Origin: Clostridiales bacterium
GTDB lineage: Bacteria; Bacillota; Clostridia; Christensenellales; JAISNN01
DNA: 8,619 nt
Assembly (NCBI GenBank): GCA_031289865.1
Contig: JAITOQ010000154.1
Location: forward strand, 1-8,619
Reading direction: 5' to 3'
Under the pieces are notes generated by a model, which did not search any database, was not told the DNA's origin, and saw only the letters and a list, made by a program, of their open reading frames with translations. Positions 5,207 through 8,619 of this stretch are shown one piece after another (the stretch's first letter is position 1; each line of letters starts with the position of its first letter). The position numbers and the translations under genes are program-made.

Positions 5207-6580
5207 ATGTTTTTTTTTGACGACGGTTGCAACGGTTATAACTGTCCTTGTACGCAAGGCTTCGGAAATTGTCCGAACTATATGTGCGGCTCGTGCTGTA
5301 TAGGACGGCGCGGCGCAACGGGAGCGACGGGAGCAACGGGAGCGACCGGTGCGACCGGTGAAAAAGGCGAATCCGGTTCGGGTTCGGGCACAACGGGTCC
5401 GAAAGGCGACACGGGTGCGAAAGGTGACACGGGCGCAAAAGGCGATACCGGCGCGGTAGGTGCTAAAGGCGACGCGGGTGCAAGAGGTGAAACGGGCGCG
5501 GTTGGCGCGAAAGGCGACACGGGTGCAAAAGGTGACGCTGGTCCGAAAGGCGAAACCGGTGTGAAAGGCGACACGGGCGCGAAAGGTGATACGGGTACAA
5601 GAGGTGAAACGGGCGCGGTAGGTGCTAAAGGCGACGCGGGTGCAAGAGGTGCAACGGGCGCGGTTGGCGCGAAAGGCGACACGGGCGCAAAAGGCGATAC
5701 CGGCGCGGTAGGTGCTAAAGGCGACACGGGCACAAGAGGTGACACGGGCGCGGTTGGCGCGAAAGGCGAAACCGGTGTGAAAGGTGATGCGGGTCCGAAA
5801 GGCGATACCGGCGCAGTAGGTGCTAAAGGCGACGCGGGCACAAGAGGTGAAACGGGCGCGGTTGGCGCGAAAGGTGATACGGGCACAAGAGGTGCAACGG
5901 GTCCGAAAGGCGAAACCGGTGTGAAAGGTGACGCGGGTCCGAAAGGCGATACCGGCGCAGTAGGTGCTAAAGGCGACGCGGGTGCAAGAGGTGCAACGGG
6001 CGCGGTTGGTGCTAAAGGCGATACCGGCGCAAAAGGCGATACCGGCGCGGTAGGTGCTAAAGGCGACACGGGCGCAAGAGGTGACACGGGCGCGGTAGGT
6101 ATAACGGGACCGACGGGTATAACGGGTCCGATTGGTATAACGGGACCGACGGGTATAACCGGTCCGACGGGTATAACGGGGCCGATTGGCGGCGTGAGCG
6201 ACATCGTAACCGCTATGTCGGCGACGGATAACACGGCAGGCAGTCTTCGTTTTGAAAATGATATTTTAAAAATCGGGACGAATATCGAACGTAACAACGA
6301 CCATGCGTTTACGGTTAAGTCGGCGGGTCTTTATGAAATCTATTACCAAGGGGTTTTTTACTCTGTGCAGGAAACGGACATTAAGACCACTTTTGTCATA
6401 AATAATTCGCCTCAGCCAAACGTCCAAAGCTTTGTGGATTCTACCCACGGTAGGACGGTAACCATAGAAGGATATACGATTACACGGATAGAGAAGGATT
6501 ATCCGTTCCAAGTGAAAGTGGACAGAAACTCCGATGCGACTTGTAAGAACGCTTTTATTTCGGCTCGAAAGCTGGATTAA
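5207..6580 (+). CDS. Collagen-like exosporium-type protein (BclA-like)
   Basis: This 457-residue protein has three parts. Residues 1-35 are rich in cysteine (8, 13, 15, 22, 27, 30, 31) and probably anchor or cross-link the protein. Residues 36-327 are about 97 Gly-X-Y triplets in two registers (36-59 and 61-327), separated by a single extra Ser60. Residues 329-457 form a predicted beta-sandwich, with AGLYEIYYQGVFYS (373-386) and a closing FISARKLD, resembling the C1q/TNF-like trimerising heads of BclA-type proteins. Triplets are dominated by GAK, GDT, GAV and GDA, with Lys-Gly-Asp pairs able to form inter-chain salt bridges, then GIT/GPT near the head. Threonine in the third position is a known glycosylation site in BclA. 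There is no signal peptide, as expected for mother-cell deposition on the spore. GAGGTG (5196-5201) sets the start. Location after sigK supports spore-surface use, which is inferred. The family could also include phage fibres, but no phage genes are nearby. Confidence 0.92.
   Translation: MFFFDDGCNGYNCPCTQGFGNCPNYMCGSCCIGRRGATGATGATGATGATGEKGESGSGSGTTGPKGDTGAKGDTGAKGDTGAVGAKGDAGARGETGAVGAKGDTGAKGDAGPKGETGVKGDTGAKGDTGTRGETGAVGAKGDAGARGATGAVGAKGDTGAKGDTGAVGAKGDTGTRGDTGAVGAKGETGVKGDAGPKGDTGAVGAKGDAGTRGETGAVGAKGDTGTRGATGPKGETGVKGDAGPKGDTGAVGAKGDAGARGATGAVGAKGDTGAKGDTGAVGAKGDTGARGDTGAVGITGPTGITGPIGITGPTGITGPTGITGPIGGVSDIVTAMSATDNTAGSLRFENDILKIGTNIERNNDHAFTVKSAGLYEIYYQGVFYSVQETDIKTTFVINNSPQPNVQSFVDSTHGRTVTIEGYTITRIEKDYPFQVKVDRNSDATCKNAFISARKLD
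5312..6187 (+). repeat. Gly-X-Y coding repeat array with block duplications
   Basis: This is the 9-bp-periodic DNA coding the triple-helix region. Larger units are visible: residues 187-234 and 235-282 form a 48-residue (144-bp) tandem duplication, beginning at 5765 and 5909, with a stretch of over 40 identical bases (from 5794 and 5938). Residues 136-183 recur at 250-297 with a single change (Thr176 to Ala290), an offset of 342 bp. Such blocks indicate recent unequal recombination or slippage. Confidence 0.85.
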
Positions 6581-6645
6581 AGATATTTCTTTCCCGAAAT
6601 AATTTGCAATAAAAATCCGACGTTTTCACTTCGGCATAAAAATAG

Positions 6646-6689
6646 AATACGGGCTTATACTATGTGTATAAAAAAGCCCGTATTTTTTT
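6646..6689 (+). terminator. Terminator of the collagen-like gene
   Basis: ATACGGGCTT (6647-6656) pairs perfectly with AAGCCCGTAT (6674-6683), with further inner pairing between TATAC and GTATA. Seven T residues (6683-6689) follow immediately. It lies 66 bases after the stop codon and should end transcription strongly. Confidence 0.9.
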
Positions 6690-6697
6690 ATAAAGCA

Positions 6698-6727
6698 GTT
6701 AAACTCGAATATGCATTAGAGTTTAAC
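6698..6727. repeat. Perfect 9-bp inverted repeat of unknown role
   Basis: GTTAAACTC (6698-6706) and GAGTTTAAC (6719-6727) are separated by 12 bases containing the palindrome ATGCAT (6711-6716). No T tract follows, so it is not an ordinary terminator. It lies 60 bases upstream of the padR promoter and could bind a dimeric regulator. Confidence 0.6.
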
Positions 6728-6786
6728 GGGAAAATGCACGCCAAACAAAAAAACAAAAATAAATATTTTTTATTTTAAAAAAACTG

Positions 6787-6815
6787 TTGACAAAGAGTGT
6801 ATAAAATGATATTAT
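6787..6815 (+). promoter_or_regulatory. Sigma-A promoter of the padR operon with AT palindrome
   Basis: TTGACA (6787-6792), a 17-base spacer and TATTAT (6810-6815) form a near-consensus vegetative promoter. The 12-bp palindrome TTATATATATAA (6812-6823) overlaps the minus-10 element, a position suited to repression. PadR regulators usually repress their own operon, so this is a plausible but unproven operator. Confidence 0.75.
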
Positions 6816-6879
6816 ATATATAAACAGATTGGATATATAACGAGTCGGAAGGTATTTATCCGTAATGCGGGGGGGAAGA

Positions 6880-7215
6880 ATGGGAAGCGCGACATTTTCA
6901 AGCGATATTTTGAGAGGGCACACGGAGACCGTGATCCTAAAGATCTTACTTGCGGGGGACAGCTACGGCTACGAGATCACAAAGAGGATTTTGGAGGATT
7001 CGGAGGGGCGTATAGACATCAAGGACGCGACGATTTATACGGCTTTTCGCCGCATGGAGTTGGACGGCTTGATTTGTACCTATTGGGGTGAGGCGACGGG
7101 CGGCGCGAGGCGGCGTTATTACAGTATCACCGACAAGGGGCGAAAGGTCTATGCCGAAAAATTAGAGGAATGGACGGATATCGACCGTATTTTAAATACA
7201 TTGATCAGAAAATAA
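6880..7215 (+). CDS. PadR-family transcriptional regulator
   Basis: The product (111 residues from this start) is a small winged-helix repressor of the PadR family, short C-terminal type. Characteristic stretches, counted from the chosen start, are FSSDILRGHTETVILKIL (6-23), GDSYGYEITKRI (26-37), ATIYTAFRRMELDGLI (50-65) and GGARRRYYSITDKGRKVY (73-90, the beta wing), with a final dimerisation helix. PadR proteins bind small molecules or respond to envelope stress and repress adjacent membrane-protein genes. I chose ATG 6880 because a run of seven G residues (6869-6875) lies just upstream, as in the cotH-like gene. ATG 6865, five codons earlier with GGAAGG at 6847-6852, is the alternative. The gene is first in a likely operon with the membrane protein downstream, 78 bases away with no terminator between. 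Confidence 0.92.
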   Translation: MGSATFSSDILRGHTETVILKILLAGDSYGYEITKRILEDSEGRIDIKDATIYTAFRRMELDGLICTYWGEATGGARRRYYSITDKGRKVYAEKLEEWTDIDRILNTLIRK

Positions 7216-7226
7216 TTTTAAAGCGG

Positions 7227-7257
7227 GTGTCATTCTGAGCAAAGCGAAGAATCTCGA
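7227..7257 (+). repeat. Dispersed short repeat, copy 2, inside the padR operon
   Basis: GTGTCATTCTGAGC (7227-7240) matches 1331-1344 exactly and continues as AAAGCGAAGAATCTC. ATTCT (7232-7236) and AGAAT (7248-7252) can form a small hairpin. It occupies much of the 78-base gap between two genes that otherwise look co-transcribed, so it may affect the mRNA between them. Confidence 0.6.
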
Positions 7258-7293
7258 ACGAAAAAAAATAAAACTTTTAAAAAGGGAAAAAGT

Positions 7294-8208
7294 ATGGGAA
7301 ACGTCAAAGAAAAATTCCGCAAATATTTAGACAAGCAGTTTTCCGGTTACACGAGGTCAAAGGAGTTGAGCGACTTTCAGGAGGAGCTTTTTGTCAATCT
7401 GAACGATAGGTTTGAGGAATATACCGCGGAGGGGTTGTCCGAAACGGAAGCGTATCAAAAGAGTATCGATTCGCTCGGCGATTATTCGGAGGCTTTAAAG
7501 ACCATCGATAAGAATACGCCCGTGAGGACTATGCTTAGCTACTCCCGTTTTTTGTTGAACGCGTCGTTTTTTTATTTTGTAGTCCTATTGATTGCATATA
7601 CGGCGGTCTCGTTTGTGACAAATCTGTGGGGAACTACATGGATAATCCTTTTATCGGGGAGCGTCGCCTACGCGATTTTCCTATTTGTCCGCGGGACAAA
7701 GAATGCGGTCGTCAAAAAGAAAAACGGACTTTTGCGCTTTTACACTCTCATGATGTACGTCGTTCTTTGCATATTCGTCTATCTTATAGTATCCTTTGAA
7801 ACGCGTGAATGGGCGCGGTCGTGGCTGTGCTTTATTTGGAGCGTGACGCTTTGGTTTACGACCGATATCGTACTCTCTAAGCTAAAAAGACGTGTAAAAA
7901 TGCCCGTCCGCATAAGCTTTGCAATCATGATGTGGACTCTCGCGTGTTATTTGACCGTGTCGCTGTTTGTTGACGGGATTTGGCTCTATTCGTGGATAGG
8001 GATATTGTGCGGACTTGCCGTCACGACGGGCTATCTCGTCTTTTACAGCTATCAAAAATACCGCGCCGAAATCAAGAGCGGCAAGGACCAAGACAGCTTG
8101 AGCGCGGACGAGGAAACGCTAAAACGCCAAAGCCGCCGCGACCAAAAACGCGACGCGCCCGCACCCGATAAGACGGAAGACGCGGTCGCACCCGACGAAG
8201 TGAAGTAA
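7294..8208 (+). CDS. Six-helix membrane protein with PadR-associated 'permease prefix'-type N-terminus
   Basis: The 304-residue product begins with a soluble helical domain (about 1-75) containing ELSDFQEELFVNLNDRFEEY (24-43) and the GLSETEAYQKSIDSLGDYSE segment (47-66). This resembles the prefix domain that precedes membrane regions in PadR-linked permeases and DUF1700-like proteins. Six hydrophobic segments follow at about 85-108, 112-133, 148-167, 176-194, 205-226 and 229-252. The tail (255-304) is highly charged and rich in Lys, Asp and Pro, probably cytoplasmic and disordered. Function is unknown; such proteins are usually the target genes of the neighbouring PadR repressor and are thought to act in envelope homeostasis. 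AAAGGGA (7281-7287) lies seven bases before the ATG. No transport motif or ATPase partner is visible in the window. Confidence 0.85.
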   Translation: MGNVKEKFRKYLDKQFSGYTRSKELSDFQEELFVNLNDRFEEYTAEGLSETEAYQKSIDSLGDYSEALKTIDKNTPVRTMLSYSRFLLNASFFYFVVLLIAYTAVSFVTNLWGTTWIILLSGSVAYAIFLFVRGTKNAVVKKKNGLLRFYTLMMYVVLCIFVYLIVSFETREWARSWLCFIWSVTLWFTTDIVLSKLKRRVKMPVRISFAIMMWTLACYLTVSLFVDGIWLYSWIGILCGLAVTTGYLVFYSYQKYRAEIKSGKDQDSLSADEETLKRQSRRDQKRDAPAPDKTEDAVAPDEVK

Positions 8209-8225
8209 ATTTTTGTTTTTTTGAG

Positions 8226-8363
8226 AAGAATTATGCAGAGACAAAATTTGGAAGAATCTGCCTACGCGAACTCGTTCGCCGGCAGAGTCTTGCAATCCAT
8301 ACGCGACGAACGCTGTGTCGCATAGGATTTAAGAAAAAATTTTTTCTCTGCACTCTTTTCAAA
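8226..8363 (+). repeat. Long copy of the dispersed hairpin repeat (copy B), three-way-junction fold
   Basis: The ends match copy A at 1211-1267: AAGAAT plus 15 bases at left (8226-8249) and 28 identical bases at right (8336-8363). GCAGAGA (8235-8241) pairs with TCTCTGC (8345-8351), closing two internal hairpins. Hairpin 1 pairs 8252-8262 with 8281-8291 (ten of eleven positions) and then GCGAAC (8266-8271) with GTTCGC (8274-8279). Hairpin 2 pairs AATCC (8294-8298) with GGATT (8325-8329) and GCGAC (8303-8307) with GTCGC (8317-8321). It may be a small non-autonomous mobile element or a structured RNA. No protein is encoded. Confidence 0.8.
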
Positions 8364-8447
8364 AACTTTCGCATTTTATAAGGGCAACTCCGTATTTTAG
8401 AGGCTTCGTCACGGGTCAGCGGGAAAAGGGCGGTGTTGTTCTTGTAG

Positions 8448-8484
8448 GGGACGATGCCTTCATCGTCCCGTATCAGATTTTTTT
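8448..8484 (+). terminator. Hairpin with delayed T tract (possible terminator or repeat)
   Basis: GGGACGATG (8448-8456) pairs perfectly with CATCGTCCC (8461-8469) around a CCTT loop. Seven T residues come at 8478-8484, eight bases after the stem, which is further than in a typical intrinsic terminator. The core may instead belong to a family of dispersed intergenic hairpins; only one copy is in this window. Confidence 0.5.
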
Positions 8485-8505
8485 AAAAAAACCATTAAAA
8501 AACAG

Positions 8506-8550
8506 TTGACAATTTAATTGCGATAGCTTATAATGGATAAGCTATCGTAA
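8506..8550 (+). promoter_or_regulatory. Consensus sigma-A promoter overlapped by a perfect inverted-repeat operator
   Basis: TTGACA (8506-8511), exactly 17 bases, then TATAAT (8529-8534): both hexamers are perfect. CGATAGCTTA (8521-8530) and TAAGCTATCG (8538-8547) form a perfect 10-bp inverted repeat with a 7-base centre, lying across the minus-10 element and start site; outer TT and AA add to the symmetry. A dimeric repressor bound here would block polymerase. The size and symmetry suit a TetR- or MarR-type regulator, but none can be named. The controlled gene begins at or beyond the window's end. Confidence 0.88.
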
Positions 8551-8559
8551 AAATACGGA

Positions 8560-8619
8560 ATGAAGCGGGAAGTGACGCAACAAAGAGTGCGAGAATTTCC
8601 GCAGACAAGGGTTGAGGCT
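8560..8619 (+). CDS. Possible start of a gene or its leader, cut by the window end
   Basis: An ATG at 8560 opens a frame that runs without a stop for 20 codons to the window edge (MKREVTQQRVREFPQTRVEA). No ribosome binding site precedes it, and the predicted transcript would start only about 19 bases upstream, so it may not be the true start. Alternatively the stretch is untranslated leader: GCGGGAA (8564-8570) can pair, with one G-T wobble, with TTTCCGC (8596-8602). I make no functional call. Confidence 0.2.
   Translation, partial: MKREVTQQRVREFPQTRVEA

Larger units (their letters stand above)
6581..6864 (+). other. Intergenic region between the collagen-like gene and padR
   Basis: No gene is visible in this AT-rich stretch. 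In order it holds a terminator (6646-6689), an inverted repeat (6698-6727), an A-rich tract (about 6743-6783) and the promoter of the padR-like gene (6787-6815). Confidence 0.7.
8209..8559 (+). other. Intergenic region at the right end
   Basis: No gene is seen in this 351-base stretch. In order it holds the long hairpin repeat (8226-8363), an unassigned stretch (8364-8440), a GGGACGATG hairpin (8448-8469) and a strong promoter with overlapping operator (8506-8550). Confidence 0.7.

Noticed and set aside
5312..6187. Regularly spaced repeats resembling a CRISPR array
   Set aside because: The periodicity is 9 bp and multiples of it, in frame, coding Gly-X-Y triplets, with no unique spacers of uniform length.
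5278..6297. A 339-codon open frame on the minus strand, rich in Pro, Ala, Val and Ser
   Set aside because: It is the mirror of the Gly-X-Y repeats; the regular codon pattern avoids stops on the opposite strand. It has no ribosome binding site, and the plus-strand frame has recognisable ends and a head domain.
6723..6923. Minus-strand 66-codon frame over the padR promoter
   Set aside because: It is AT-driven, overlaps a clear promoter and the padR start, and shows no recognisable protein features.
8560..8619. T-box or other named riboswitch in the right-end leader
   Set aside because: I looked for T-box and other familiar leader motifs and found none; only a short imperfect hairpin is visible before the window ends.

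Overview
The window looks like chromosomal DNA from an endospore-forming member of the Firmicutes (class Clostridia or a close relative). The strongest reason is an uninterrupted gene for the late mother-cell sporulation sigma factor, sigma-K, followed by a cysteine-rich, BclA-like collagen protein of the exosporium type. A CotH-family spore coat kinase lies upstream. Shine-Dalgarno sites, sigma-A-type promoters with 17-bp spacers and U-tailed hairpin terminators fit a Gram-positive. I cannot name the species.

Layout. 1-405: small two-helix membrane protein of unknown function, possibly cut by the window edge, then a terminator (428-459). 472-1209: FabG-like short-chain dehydrogenase, ended by a repeat-derived hairpin (1220-1264). 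1268-1460: spacer with a short dispersed repeat. 1461-2948: AT-rich cotH-like gene with an N-terminal membrane anchor. 2985-3012: perfect hairpin serving as a two-way terminator between convergent genes. 3029-4063 (minus strand): two-SIS-domain sugar-phosphate isomerase/deaminase with its own sigma-A-like promoter. 4358-5056: sigK with a hydrophobic pro-sequence. 5207-6580: collagen-like protein with about 97 Gly-X-Y triplets, then a strong terminator. 6787-8208: likely PadR regulator plus six-helix membrane protein operon behind a good promoter. 8226-8363: a second, larger copy of the repeat found after the dehydrogenase gene, folding into a three-way junction. 8448-8484: another hairpin. 8506-8550: a fully consensus promoter overlapped by a perfect 10-bp inverted repeat, pointing out of the window.

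How the parts may work together. SigK would be made as an inactive membrane-associated precursor and activated late in the mother cell. The next gene, on the same strand with no convincing terminator between, encodes a protein of the kind placed on the spore surface, so a sigma-K-driven spore surface unit is a reasonable inference. CotH kinases phosphorylate coat proteins in Bacillus, but the copy here carries a membrane anchor and may act elsewhere. The PadR/membrane-protein pair is a common envelope-stress-type arrangement and appears independent of sporulation.

The most unusual content is structural: the two-size hairpin repeat family, recent block duplications within the collagen gene, a nine-T run directly after the collagen start codon, a 21-bp tandem repeat in its leader, and the operator-covered promoter at the right end. 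I found no CRISPR array, transposase, rRNA or tRNA.
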